DNA from: Straminergon stramineum
Lineage: Eukaryota; Streptophyta; Bryopsida; Hypnales; Calliergonaceae
NCBI GenBank assembly: GCA_963920665.1
Contig: OY987265.1
Span: 35,469,001 to 35,533,000, forward strand
Direction of reading: 5' to 3'
Length of the DNA stretch: 64,000 bases
A program made the translations under genes and the position numbers. The notes under the pieces were generated by a model, which was not told the DNA's origin, did no database searches, and saw only the letters and a program-made list of their open reading frames with translations. Below are positions 10,701 through 22,093 of the stretch, in pieces (within the stretch, counting starts at the first letter, position 1; each line of letters starts with the position of its first letter).

Positions 10701-12042
10701 ATTCAACGTTAAGATGTCCATCAGCAGACAGCCAATCATACACTGTTCCAAAATAGTGTCAGTCCTGTGCAAGTGCGAGAATCTTGCATCTGTGAAAGGT
10801 AAGCTTTGTAAAATTGGCTCAAAACAATGTTCAAGATAAGGGCATCATTATCTAATTCTTTATACCGCTTCACTTAAACTTGTAATAAACTGGATTCTTG
10901 AAGCAGATTCTTCTCCTCAGTTTTTCTAGAAATCAACAAACAGTGCAACAAGTTTTTGTGCTGTTAGTGGTTTATCCCTGTCTATTGCAGCAAAATTATT
11001 AAGAAAAATACTTATGCATTATTAATCCCCTCAAAATGCACTGGAAGACATGTTCACTGAAGCTGACTGAGGCCGGTGAAGCCGGAGGAGAATCAAGAAA
11101 CAATTTCAGAAGGGTTGCACTAACTAAACTTAACTTCTATCACAATTTGCAACGACGGAGTGCAAGTGTATGTTGTTTTTTCCATCGTTATTCACGTGCA
11201 CTACACCCAAAGCTAAAAAGCCGAAAAGATCATTCAGGGGTTAGAACTTTTCTACACGACTTGGTCCTGGGGGATCGGAATGGCTGAGAGCGAGTCTTTG
11301 AAAAGAGAGGCACATTGCAATCCCAAATTCCCAAGGGAAGATCATCAGCGATCATGGTCTTGACTGATTCAAAGGGCCGCAAACTGAACCTGTAGGCCTG
11401 CTATAAATTACTTCTTTATTAAGCTTACTTCAGGATGCGGCCTTTTATCAGGCAACTCGCTTTCATGAGGAGGCACAGTTAGTTGGGTTTTTTTCTGAAA
11501 AAAAATTCCTTCGTTGCTAGCAGTGCAGAAAGCGATCTTCACTGGAGTGTTGATGAATCTATTTTGCGTTCGTGGATCTAGACGAAACATGAAACATATG
11601 AATGAATATCTAGAACTGTTCAATCGAGACGTGTTCATTCGATCACCTAAAAAGAGGCCGAGATTTGCTGCAATTTTTTACTGTCATCGATCCCATGCAT
11701 CGAGAAACGGAAGAATCATTCTATAGTCTGATTATTCCCTTGAAATTTATTTTCTTGTCTCGCTTTCGTGCAAAATCTTGCTCAAAAAACACGGACCTGG
11801 TAATGGTGAGCTCACTCTTGCCGTTGGCTACTAAGTATTGGGTTGACGAAGCCCGCTGCCCCTCAATATCAACTGTGGGTGATGAGCTTTGCTCCGTATT
11901 CTGTACCCGGCTTGCTTGTAGGGTCAGCATTCAACATTCAAGATTCAATAAGATGTCAATTTTTTAAGGAAATCAGAGGTTTCAGCCATGGTTTCAAAGT
12001 GCCGAAAGTGAGATTTGACATCATCTTCTCATGTGTGCTAAG
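10701..12042. other. Less AT-rich island between inverted MITE copies
   Basis: About 1.3 kb of sequence whose composition resembles the genic patches rather than the repeats around it. It is bounded by a partial inverted MITE on the left and a full one on the right. Open frames exist (11036-11287; 11665-11967, with an antisense counterpart), but none shows a recognisable domain or a clear splice chain. It could be a fragment of a host gene, a decayed gene, or untranslated sequence carried between the two elements. I cannot assign a product. Confidence 0.35.
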
Positions 12043-12273
12043 TTAACCCTTAAACGTCGACACGGACGTTTTGTGTCCGATGGATGACAAAGAATTCTCC
12101 TGTGTAGGACAGAAGTGCAACTATTCATCGTCTAGAATTAGGGGTGGAAAGGGAAGATCTTCTACAATAGTTTGATCTCCTATGCATATTTTTGGTTTAT
12201 TAAAAGTATATGATGTCACATGGTTCCAAAAGCCATGATTTCCACCGTCACTAGTCAATCCTTCAAGGATTAA
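12043..12273. mobile_element. MITE, TTAACCC family, intact copy 1
   Basis: A 231-bp element with ends TTAACCCTTAAACG and, in reverse, TTAATCCTTGAAGGATTGAC. The interior holds GTCCGATGGATGACAAAGAA, TAGGACAGAAGTGCAA and TTTGATCTCC. It aligns end to end with the copies at 12277 and 20692. Non-coding. Confidence 0.75.
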
Positions 12274-12276
12274 TTC

Positions 12277-12504
12277 TTAACCCATTAACAATGTTACAAC
12301 CATTTTCTGGTGGATGAATGACAAAGAATCCTTCTGTATAGGACAAAAGTGCAAATCTTCATCCCAAAAATCTTGTGCAAAAAGGAGAGATCTTCCGCAA
12401 TAGTTTGACCTCCAATAAGTATTTTTTTTTATTAAAGTAGATGATGTCATATGATTCTAAAAGGGATAATTTCCATGGTCACTAGCCTATCCTTTAAGGG
12501 TTAA
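12277..12504. mobile_element. MITE, TTAACCC family, intact copy 2
   Basis: A 228-bp element that starts TTAACCCATTAACAA and ends CCTTTAAGGGTTAA, placed only 3 bp after copy 1 in the same orientation. It shares TAGGACAAAAGTGCAAAT, TGCAAAAAGGAGAGATCTTC and CATGGTCACTAGCC with the other copies. Confidence 0.75.
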
Positions 12505-13702
12505 TTAAAGTCCCATGTTGTCCCATCAAGGGACTACAACAAGGATTTCATACAAGTTTCTATGAGCTCAATTTTTGGTGAATTTTTTTTTTATAAGATA
12601 GAAAATATTATTAGATTTCTGGGAATGTTAATTTTCTTTTAATGAATGCATGGGAGCAAAAGTTATACCATAAAAATGTGAGTTAATCCCTAAAGTCTCT
12701 TGACTATATTTTCACCAAATATGTTCTAAAATTTTCAGTTCTAGTATATTAGTATAAGTACCAATTTTAAGGGAAAAAAACCATTTTTGGACACATGTAA
12801 TTTGTAGGATCTTGTAGTATGCTAGTTTGAAAAGATGTGGAAGAAATTTCAGAAATTTCTACCATGTGGATTGCAAGATATAAGCATTTGAATTGATAGA
12901 ATTCCTTTTTTTGGCCTTGCAAAAAATAGGGGAGCTGCACTTTACAAGGTCACATTTGTATGAAAAATATCCAAAATGGTGGTGCTTCTTGGAATTCATT
13001 CTTCAAGGCAAGTTGGCTAAAGCTTGAAAAATTTCAAATCATTTGGAATTGTACAACATAGAGGAAGAAAATAGTAAGTAGAAAGAAGTAGAGAATGATT
13101 CAAAATATGAAATTGTTTAGAATTTAGTTATGGAATTGAAAAATGCCAATTCCAATGGTTCACTTGTAATGTTTTAATAAAAAAATTCCATCTTGTGATT
13201 TTTTTTTCCAAAAACATTGAAAATTGAGTTAAATAAAGGACTTCAAAGTTTATTTTAGAGTAGAGAATCCATAACTACTTGCAAACTAAAACTCTTCATA
13301 ATTGTCATTTCATTAATTAAAATGGAATGATTCAAAGCTTTCTACGTACATACAAATCTAGGAAACCAATTTCCAATTTTCGTTTAAGAAAAAAGTGATT
13401 TTTTTTATTTGCTTGGGATGCCCAAGTTTAGAAAGAAAATATATATTATATAATAACTTTTTAAGCATGCAGTCAAAAGTTATAAAAATTGGTGGGCCTT
13501 AAAGCTACTTTTCAACCACATGTTGTGGGAAAATTTTAAAGAAAAAAATAAAAACTCCACTTGTAGTGAGCTACCCCAAATCCCTATGTTGCCAAAAAAA
13601 ACAATTTGGTCCTTCAAGGGTTAAGTCCTAAATTGAATTCAACTGTCATACAAAAATTTCACAAAATCTTGAAATAAAATTTTTGAATAATTTTTTCTCA
13701 TA
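12505..13702. other. Non-coding AT-rich stretch
   Basis: No open frame of note and no recognised element ends. A piece near 13612 (TCCTTCAAGGGTTAAG) matches the termini of the TTAACCC MITEs and is probably a solo remnant. Confidence 0.45.
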
Positions 13703-16700
13703 TAAGGTAACTCAGCCTATGACATGCCAAATGGGAGCCAACCCATTTATAGATAATTGATTAGGATTTTTTGTTGTAAATTTTTGGCTGATTTTTAGGT
13801 GTCTTTTATTGTTTTTGACTTGTGGTTTCGCAATTTGGTGTCTAATTTGAGTATTTTGATTGGCTAATTGGATTCTATTTGGTGTGTTTTGAGTGGTGGA
13901 TGAATTTTGAATCTATGTTGTGTTGAATTTGTTGGTGGTTGGTTTCCTAATTGGAACAATCAAGCTTTCTAGCCAAATTCCAGGTTTTCTAATCTGTGTT
14001 CCAAATTGGGTGGTGATTCTGTCCAAGTTAGATTGTTAGTGGGTGGGGGTTTAGTCTAGTTGGGTGTATGTAAGATAATTCCAATTTGGGATTTTTTCGT
14101 GTGTATGGCAGTTGCTTTTGCAATTCCAATTTGGTGGTTAACTAGTGGTTAGGTTGTCTCTTCCAAATTGATAACCGTCTGGTTTTGGAGTCTTATTTGG
14201 TCTTTGGTTTTTGGTCATTCTTTTTATCCACTAATGAGAGTTCTAGTTGGAGTCCCAGCCAAGTAGTGTTGTGTATTTTCAGTTGTTTGTGTGCACAGTT
14301 GTGGTTATGAGTGATAAAATGGTTATGTCTAAGTGCTAAAAATGTTTTCAAGTTGGTATGTTTGCGTATGGTTGCTAATTGGATGAGTTAAGTAATCACT
14401 ACAAGGAAATGTTGTCCAAGGTGATAAGTTTTTGACAAAGATTTGTCTGAAATGACAATAGCCATATTATTGTTGCTTCATCTTCTCAATTTGTGAGAAC
14501 TTGTCAACTTTTTGCCAAGTTGTCAAATTTGTAGTTGAAATTTGATTCTCTTCTCCTTATTTGCCAAAAATACAAAGTTTTGATTAGGTTCTTTATACAT
14601 TTACCTTTTCATCCATTGCCATAAATATCTTAGCTTGAGTTATGTATAGAAGTCAAGCTCTCCGTATGTATATGGAGTGGTAGGAGGAAGAACAATCCAT
14701 GTGAAATATGTCATTTAAAAGTTGCGAAGCTCAACCACTCACAGTTAAGTTTGAAATAGAAATTGTATTAAACTAGAATTTCATACCTCATTTAGGTATA
14801 GTAAAATAACTTTTCAAAAACAATTTTGGACTAAAAAAAGTTCCTAAATCAATTCAAGTTTCATGTACAAAAATCCATTTGATGTTTTGATCCTCCAATC
14901 AAAAGTTATGAACATATTTTAGAGAGGATGTTTGAAAAGGTCAAAAAAATAATTCTCTTCCACATTCTCTTTGAAATTTGTCCATAACTTTTGATTGGAG
15001 GATCAAAATGTCAAACAAATTTTTGTAAATGAAACTTGAATTGATTTTTCAATTTTTTTTAATTCAAAGTTTTTTTGAAAAGTTATTCTACTATGCCTAA
15101 ATGAGGTATGAAATTTTAGTTTTAATACAAATCCTATTTCAAACTTAACTATAAGCGGTTGAGCTCTTGCAACTTCCAAATGACATATCCTATATAGGTT
15201 GTTCTACCTCCTACCACCCCTTGTGTATATAGAGAGTTCTCTTCTCTTTCTAAATCCACAAAACAAAAGTAGTTCATGAATTGCAATGTCAAGATGGCAA
15301 TTGGTTGTCTGTACTTGCATTTTCATTTGTTATATAAAGGTTTTAATTTAAAGCAATTTTGATATCTTGTCTATCACAAAAAATGAAGACATCGGTAACC
15401 ATTGATTAGGCTATAATGCTAGCATGGCAATGGTACAACTAACAAAGGAAGGTATTAGGGAATAGAAGTTGACAAAAATTCTAGCAAAATGACAAAATGG
15501 TTGATAAAATTTTGTCAAATTATTGGCTGAATCTATAGGTTCCCACTAACAAAGCAATTGACAAACTTTTGTCAAATTTTTGTCAAGTAGGACACAGTTT
15601 CCCTTGTAGTGAATGTATATGTGTTATAGAAGGATGTTGTTGTGTATAAATTGGAAGAATGTGTATAAATTGGAAGTTTGAGAAAGTAAATGGAGAAGAT
15701 GAGCCAATGATGAATTTAAGCTGAAAAGCAAGTGAGATCTAGTTGGAAATTACAGAATCATGAAAATCAAATATTCCAATTAGGAAAGAAATGTGAAAAA
15801 AGAATAATAATAAATAAACAAATAAATTTGAATGGAAGAGATGAGACAATGAATGGAGATTTAAAGGAAAAATATCAATTGTAAACGGTGATTTGTCCAC
15901 CAGTTTAATTAATCTAGTGGGGAATTAGATGCCAAATTGATTGTTGTGCGTATGTGTGCAATATTATGTGCTATGATCTTTGGTGAATTAAATTGTGAAA
16001 GTGTAATGTTGTAGTGATGGAGAATTATTTGTGACTATAGTCCAAGTTGGATTTGACAATGATTTATGCTATGTGAATGTTTCCAAATGGAAAGTCTGTT
16101 TGATGGAATATAACTAGATGTTCATGTGAGAATATGTTGTGAGCCTAATTGGAAGTTATGAGTATGTTGTTATGAGTTAAGTCTAGTACCAATTTGGGAG
16201 TTAAGGATCCAATCGTTGTTTGTTTAATTCCAAATTGGAATGAGTGGGAAATATGTAAATTGTCATATGAGAGGAATTAGTTTATAAGGTAGTTAGAAAT
16301 TAATTGAGCATGTGCTAGAGGATGATAAAAATAAGAAAAGAAGACCAAATTGGTGAAACAAAAAGTTGTGGTTCCTTAGTTGGAGACAAAACAAGCGGTG
16401 GAAAATAGCTGCCAAGTTAAAAGCTAAAGCTAGTTGAAACAAGGCTACAACAGCAGAAGTTCAATTTAGAGGGAAGACAAAAGATCTCAAGTGGTTGAAG
16501 AAGAAAGACTAATTGGGAGAATTACTTACCCTTGTGGCCATTAAAAGGGGAGTGAAGGAATCTAGTAATTAGATTATAATTGTGAGGTTTTAAATTACTC
16601 CTAGTTGGAAGTATTTTCTCCTTTTGGTGGTTGTTATTTGGCTACTTGGCTATTGATTTTTAAGTTAGAAACATTCCTATTTCAAATTGCCTCCCTCGGA

Positions 16701-16874
16701 ACAAACTACACTATTAGCTTAATTAGTTCCGAATAGGATCTAAGCTTATCTACACCATCATAGGCAAAATTACAATAGTAGTGTACATTCTATTTTTGAA
16801 ATGTACACCTCTAGAATATTTTTGCTTGTGATGGGTTGGCTCCCATTAGGCTTGTCAAAGATTGAGTTACCTTA
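13703..16874. mobile_element. 3.2-kb TIR element interrupted by a CACTA element
   Basis: The left end reads TAAGGTAACTCAGCCTATGA then ATGGGAGCCAACCCAT. The right end in reverse reads TAAGGTAACTCAATCTTTGA then ATGGGAGCCAACCCAT. This gives inverted termini of about 45 bp with a handful of mismatches. The first bases match the TAAGGT ends of the smaller MITEs at 882, 17534 and 19845, so this may be a long relative. The interior is rich in TTGG/CCAA and has no recognisable transposase. About 1.2 kb of its length is a later insertion (14397-15611). Confidence 0.65.
14397..15611. mobile_element. Non-autonomous CACTA element with very long inverted arms
   Basis: The left end CACTACAAGGAAATGTTGTC and the right end, in reverse CACTACAAGGGAAACTGTGT, are typical CACTA (En/Spm) termini. 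AAT flanks it on both sides (14394-14396 and 15612-15614), the 3-bp target duplication expected for this superfamily. Inside, arms at about 14660-14935 and 14965-15235 are inverted copies of each other over roughly 270 bp. Subterminal short motifs such as TTGTCAA recur in both orientations, as expected for transposase-binding repeats. No coding capacity. Confidence 0.85.
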
Positions 16875-17364
16875 TTGTATTTTTGTCTACATGGACATCT
16901 TGATTCACTCCATTTGGATTTGAAAGATTAGTGAAAGTTAAGGAGCATCTTCTTTTGTAGGCAATCAAAGCACCTTTTAAAAAAAATAACGTATTGGCTT
17001 CATTTTTTAGCTCAATTTTCACATTTTTCTAAAACAAAAAGTTCCACAAGGTTAGCTTTGATCGTCAAAACAATCTCACAATTGGGATTAGTGTGTTTTC
17101 ATTCCATCTTAATGCTATTAATGATTTAGTTTTTCCTTGTATCTCATATTTTCTTCTACTTAACAATTATTTAACAATTGAAATCAAAATAATGATTATT
17201 TTAATGATTATTTTTTCTATATTCTTGACTCAATAATTCATAAAAAAATAAATTTAATTCAAAATCTATAATACTAAACTTTTAAGTCAAAGTCTCATTA
17301 ACTAGTTTGCCATAGTACCAAAAAATATGATTTCTTCACTTTGAATACATTTATCTTGCAATCT
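16875..17364. other. Non-coding AT-rich stretch
   Basis: No gene or clear repeat boundary seen. Confidence 0.4.
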
Positions 17365-18079
17365 ATTAGATGAAATTTGAGGGCATAAAGAGTCTGTGAG
17401 TTATTTTGAGTTCCCAAGTTGCGGGAACTTGCTACATCAGCAATATGACGTGGCATAATCATTGCCATTTCATAAAATAATATTTTTTTAATTATTTTTT
17501 TGAAGATTTTTTTTAATTCAATTTTAAGTTTATTAAGGTAAAAACACCCAAAAGCGTCCTTGATCCCATCCTTGCACCCTAGACATCACTAAATGTGTCC
17601 CTAGGCTTTAGTTAATGTGTCCTCCATATGTTTAATTCTAATTGGCTAACATATGTGAAGGACATACTTAACTATAATTTGCTAACATTTGATTTTCGCA
17701 AAGTTCAAATTTGGGTCCACCTACAAGACACATTCACTGGTCTAGGGAGCTAGCACTTTGAAAAATCATAGGAATTACATACGACATCCGAAAAATCTAA
17801 TTTTTATTTAATATTCATGATTTTCACTTGCTAATACTACAAATATAAAAATTTAAAGAGAAGATGCTTCCAAAGATGCTGAATTGTTTTTACTGATGCT
17901 TCTGGGTGCTTCCACCTTAGTACTTTTTAGAAATTTTGAGAAAAATTATAAGAAAAAAAAAATCCAAAAATTTGGAAATTCAGTCCATTATAGGCTGGTT
18001 CCCAATTTTTGGCAACGTAGGGAACAATGTAGGGAACAACCCTAAAACAGGCTCTTGAAGCCCTCAATTGTCCTCTAAT
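17365..18079. mobile_element. TIR element (GTTCCC type) carrying a nested MITE
   Basis: The left end ATTAGATGAAATTTGAGGGC leads to TTGAGTTCCC. The right end in reverse, CATTAGAGGACAATTGAGGG, leads to AGGGTTGTTCCC. These are inverted termini of about 50 bp. The body without the nested MITE (17534-17919) is about 330 bp, the same size as its relative at 18280-18591. Non-coding. Confidence 0.6.
17534..17919. mobile_element. MITE, TAAGGT family, copy 2 (nested)
   Basis: The left end is TAAGGTAAAAACACCCAAAA and the right end in reverse is TAAGGTGGAAGCACCCAGAA. It is about 386 bp and aligns throughout with 882-1275. It sits inside the TIR element at 17365-18079, splitting an AT-rich segment that is continuous in the related element at 18280-18591. 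Confidence 0.75.
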
Positions 18080-18279
18080 GTTTGAAATTTTGAACTAATA
18101 TTTTCATACTATTCTGTTGTTGGTTGGATATGCAAAAATGATAAAGAGCAAAAAACAAGCCTTGGGACTTTAGAGTTTAATTACACCTGCTAATTCATAC
18201 ATAAAGTGGGAACCTGAGAATTGCCACTTTTTACTACTATACCTATTTATTATTATTAGATTAAATTAGTGAAATTTTC

Positions 18280-18591
18280 ACATTAAAAGAGATTTGGGGG
18301 CAAAAGAAGCCCTTGAGTTCCCTACAATTCCTAGACTATGGGAACTAGTCGCAACAACAATTTGATGTGGTCGAGACCGTGCCATGTCAAAAAATATTAA
18401 TGAATTAATTAAAATTATATATATAATTTTTAAAATCAGTTTTCAACACTTTTTGAAATTTTGGAAAAAAAATTAATTTTCTTTTTTTTTTATTAAATTT
18501 TTTTGGCAATAGTGGCTGGTTCAAAGTTCCTTGACTGCAAGGGGAACACCCTTGAAATTGACCTCCCTTGCCCTCAAATCTCTCCTAATGT
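18280..18591. mobile_element. TIR element (GTTCCC type), uninterrupted copy
   Basis: The left end ACATTAAAAGAGATTTGGGG is followed by CCCTTGAGTTCCC. The right end in reverse, ACATTAGGAGAGATTTGAGG, is followed by GGGTGTTCCCC. It is about 312 bp and contains CTATGGGAACTAGTCGCA like its neighbour at 17365. Non-coding. Confidence 0.6.
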
Positions 18592-19844
18592 ATTTTCTTG
18601 TTGGGAAGTGAAATGAAGGTCCAATGCACCAATGAATGAAAAATTTGGATACCATATGCAAAGGTTATGAAGGGTCAAAGTTTTTTTGACAATATTCTAA
18701 AATCATTTCTAATAAAAAGAAATATACTCAATGTTGAACCCAAGATTGCCCAAACAATCCTTTGAGTTTTTACCATCTTGGTTTTCATTCTTGTTGAGAC
18801 TGCTTATATTAATCCCTAAAGTACTATGAGGCCTAAATTAGACTTCTATGTTTCTTTTGAGACTATTGAGTAAATTACATAGAGACTAAGTTGTTGTTTT
18901 TCAATTTTATTTAAATATTGACCATCAAATATAGGTAGTGTTCTTTATTGATTCTTGAGATATGAAGACTAGTCCCATCTTAGTATACTTTCATAATATG
19001 ATCAATTAAATTAGTCATTTTTTAAAGGATTTGATGATTCTACAAGGGTTACTTGAACCTAAAATTTTCAATATTTGAATGAGTTAAAATTCAAGAGAGA
19101 CTGTATTTTCATATAAAAATTTAAGATTCATTCTTCTTTAAGTGATGATCATTGCAAAAAGGATGTTCTCAAGGTATGAGCTATTAGACTATGTAGTCAA
19201 AAATGTCATTTTTTTAGGTTTTGAGACTTTGACATTTTATAATTTGGTCTTATTAATAAGTGTTTTCATATTTGAACTTAAGGGTCTTATGAACCATATG
19301 CATATCTACCAAAAAAATCGCCTTTGCTTAAATTGTAAGTTCTCCATCCAAATAGATTTTTTGGACAAAATAAGATGTAGTGGTTTTAATAGCTATAGTT
19401 CCAAAACAATCATACAATATTTGTAACCAAAGTTTCACCCATATCCTTCTCATGTAGATTTCATTTTTGGAGTTTACTTACCAAAAACAAAAATAAACAT
19501 ATATTTACATGATATCAGTTGTGTCTAAAATTAAAAAATATAAGTATTTAGTATTCTTTTGCTTCAATAAGAGTTGAAATGACATAAAAAGTTATGTACA
19601 AATGTGTCATAATATTCATATGCCACTAGAGTCCTAGAATGATACTTATTCTTTTGAAATATAAAAGTATTTTTTTTTTACCATTTACTATTTTTTATGT
19701 TGTTGTTGCAATTTGAATATTTCCCTTCAAAGATAAACTTGGATTGAGTTTTTCCTACAAATGGATATCAAATTTATATACATACATACATACATTTACC
19801 TTCTATTTAATGACCAATGCCTAATTAAAGGTTTTTTCATATAC
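18592..19844. other. Non-coding AT-rich stretch
   Basis: The open frame at 19142-19426 is AT-rich and matches nothing known. A short CATA tetranucleotide run lies at about 19779-19794. Confidence 0.45.
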
Positions 19845-20203
19845 TAAGGTAGCCAACCCATTTCCGATCACCCCCCCATTTCCAATATGTAGCATGCTTT
19901 CTTTCCATTAAGTTGTACTGGAATTCCTAAGTAGTTGTATCACATTATGATTGGTTGCAAGGCTCTCGATATTGCAATTAGCATATGGTCACAAATAGAA
20001 AGCTCTATACCACTATAATAGGTTAAAGAGAATCTTCTACTAAAAATATTCATAGTAATTACATTTTGTAAAATAAAATTCTGGGAAAATATGCAATCCT
20101 TCTAAACTCTATTTTTACACATGTGAAAATTTCTACATTCAAAAAAACTCTGCTCCAAATATGCACAATTACTTAAGTGGTTGGAAATGGGTTGGCTACC
20201 TTA
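19845..20203. mobile_element. MITE with TAAGGTAGCCAACCC ends
   Basis: The left end is TAAGGTAGCCAACCCATTTC and the right end in reverse is TAAGGTAGCCAACCCATTTC, an identical 20-bp inverted repeat. The length is about 359 bp. The TAAGGT start and the GCCAACCCAT string link it to the 13703-16874 element. Confidence 0.75.
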
Positions 20204-20691
20204 AGTCACATTATGTTTACTACATTTACTATATCATTTAATTTTAAGGCCTATGAGTAGCATGTACCTTGAGAACACCCAAAAGTTATACATAAAGTAT
20301 TTAGCTTTAAAGGAATTGGGAACATGCTTTAGATAAAATAGTCATTTGCAAGTTAATGTGCACTAATTTATAAGACAAATTTATTGCGCATTTTGTACAA
20401 TGTCATGAATTTGAATAGAATATTGATTTTCACACAAGTTTTCAAAATGTTTAGCATAGAAATATTATGAAATTAATGAAGAAAATTTCAAATTTATGTA
20501 CATTGTCATGTAATTACATATCACCATATACAGCACATCATGTAGCAACAATTGCCACTCAAACTATTTTTCAAAGCCACAAAATAAGGTACTATAAATG
20601 CCCTCTCAAGAAAATAATGTTTAAATGTAACTTCCAAGTTAGTCAAGCAATCTCTCACTCCACCTATAGAGAACACAAAAGTGAGAATGCC
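20204..20691. other. Non-coding AT-rich stretch
   Basis: Nothing recognised. The open frame that begins at 20467 runs into the next MITE. Confidence 0.4.
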
Positions 20692-20920
20692 TTAACCCTA
20701 CAAGGACGCTGCGGACCAGAGTGGTCCGATGGATGATAGAGAACTCTCCCATGTGAGACAAAAGTGTGATTATTCATCCTTGGAATTTTTTGCAAAAAGG
20801 GGAGGTCTTGCACAGTAGTATGACCTGCAATGATTACTTTTGTTTATTTTAAAATAGATGATTCACACTATTTTAGAAAAGAAGATTTCCACGGTGACCA
20901 ACCCGTCCTTACAAGGTTAA
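20692..20920. mobile_element. MITE, TTAACCC family, intact copy 3
   Basis: A 229-bp element with ends TTAACCCTACAAGGACG and, in reverse, TTAACCTTGTAAGGACGGGT. The interior has TGGTCCGATGGATGATAGAG, GACAAAAGTGTGATTATTCA and GGGGAGGTCTTGC, as in the copies at 12043 and 12277. Confidence 0.75.
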
Positions 20921-22093
20921 GAGAAAAACTCCAAGCTTTATAAATAGAAACACCACCATGATAGCCACTGAATATCGTCACATCAAGAGTGCCTTTTCTA
21001 ATCACCTTCAAAACTTGACTTGACTTAAAGGGTAGATAATAAATAGATGTTCATTGCAAAATTTTCAGTAGAAAGACACAAAATTAAGAAAGTGCATTAA
21101 ACTTTGACCTCTTATAACTTTGCATATAGTATTCAAATATCATTTTTGGACTTCACCTACATTTGATACCAATTTGTCCATACGCAACTAAAATCATACC
21201 TCATTGGGACACAATGAATTCTCTCAGTTTTGAAGGATCATACCTTGTGAAGTAAAACCCATTGAATACTTGAACCCATCTTATGTTATGACCTTTTCTT
21301 CTGACAAAGAAAAAGCCTCAGCAAGTGCCATGCATTTGAGCCATCAGATGCACTTGAAAATGTCCCAGATTCTGCACACTGCAGAATCTGGAACCACACA
21401 TAAACTCATAAGCTTACTACTGTAGCTGAATACTGGGTAAACATCAACTTCCACTTTAAAAGTTTACCATACTATATGCACAGATCCCTAACTTCTACAA
21501 AGCAAAGGCCACACTTCCACTATCAACCACACATGCTAAATCTAAACGTGTAATTACTGCATTCACAGGATTGTTTAAAGGAGTTAGCAACAACCAACAA
21601 CTTCTGGCCTTTTGTCTTCCCCATTACCAGAGTCCTGGCCTAACAATGATCACACACTGCTTCAGGAATGTACAGTACATCCTGGCACACCCTCTTAATC
21701 CCTAATTTCAGGTTGAAGACAACTATTGAGAATAGGAAAAACATGAATAGATGTAGAAATATACATGAAAAACATGTTTAGAAAAAAAAGGACTGAAGTA
21801 GCGGTATACAGAACAGAGTATGCATGAACAGAAGAACAAATGTAGTTCAGAGAAAGTATACAAGAACTTGGAGTTCAGCAAAAGTTGCCCGACAGAGGGT
21901 TTTCTGATTTCCAGATGATCGTTGACGACGGAGGGCAAAACCAGACTAAATCAGAAGCTGCAACATGCACATTCTGAGACACAGAGCAGAAAATTCTTCG
22001 AATAAACTTGGATCCGTTTCAGATTACGAACATTTCACATTTAGCTAAGCTGATCTACTTGTTTATATAAACTGGTTGCAGAATTCAAATTTC
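20921..22093. other. 3' flank of the F-box/LRR gene
   Basis: From about 21300 on, composition becomes less AT-rich and no repeats were seen, so the 3' UTR of the minus-strand F-box gene probably lies in the right part of this stretch. No clear polyadenylation signal could be chosen. Confidence 0.4.
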
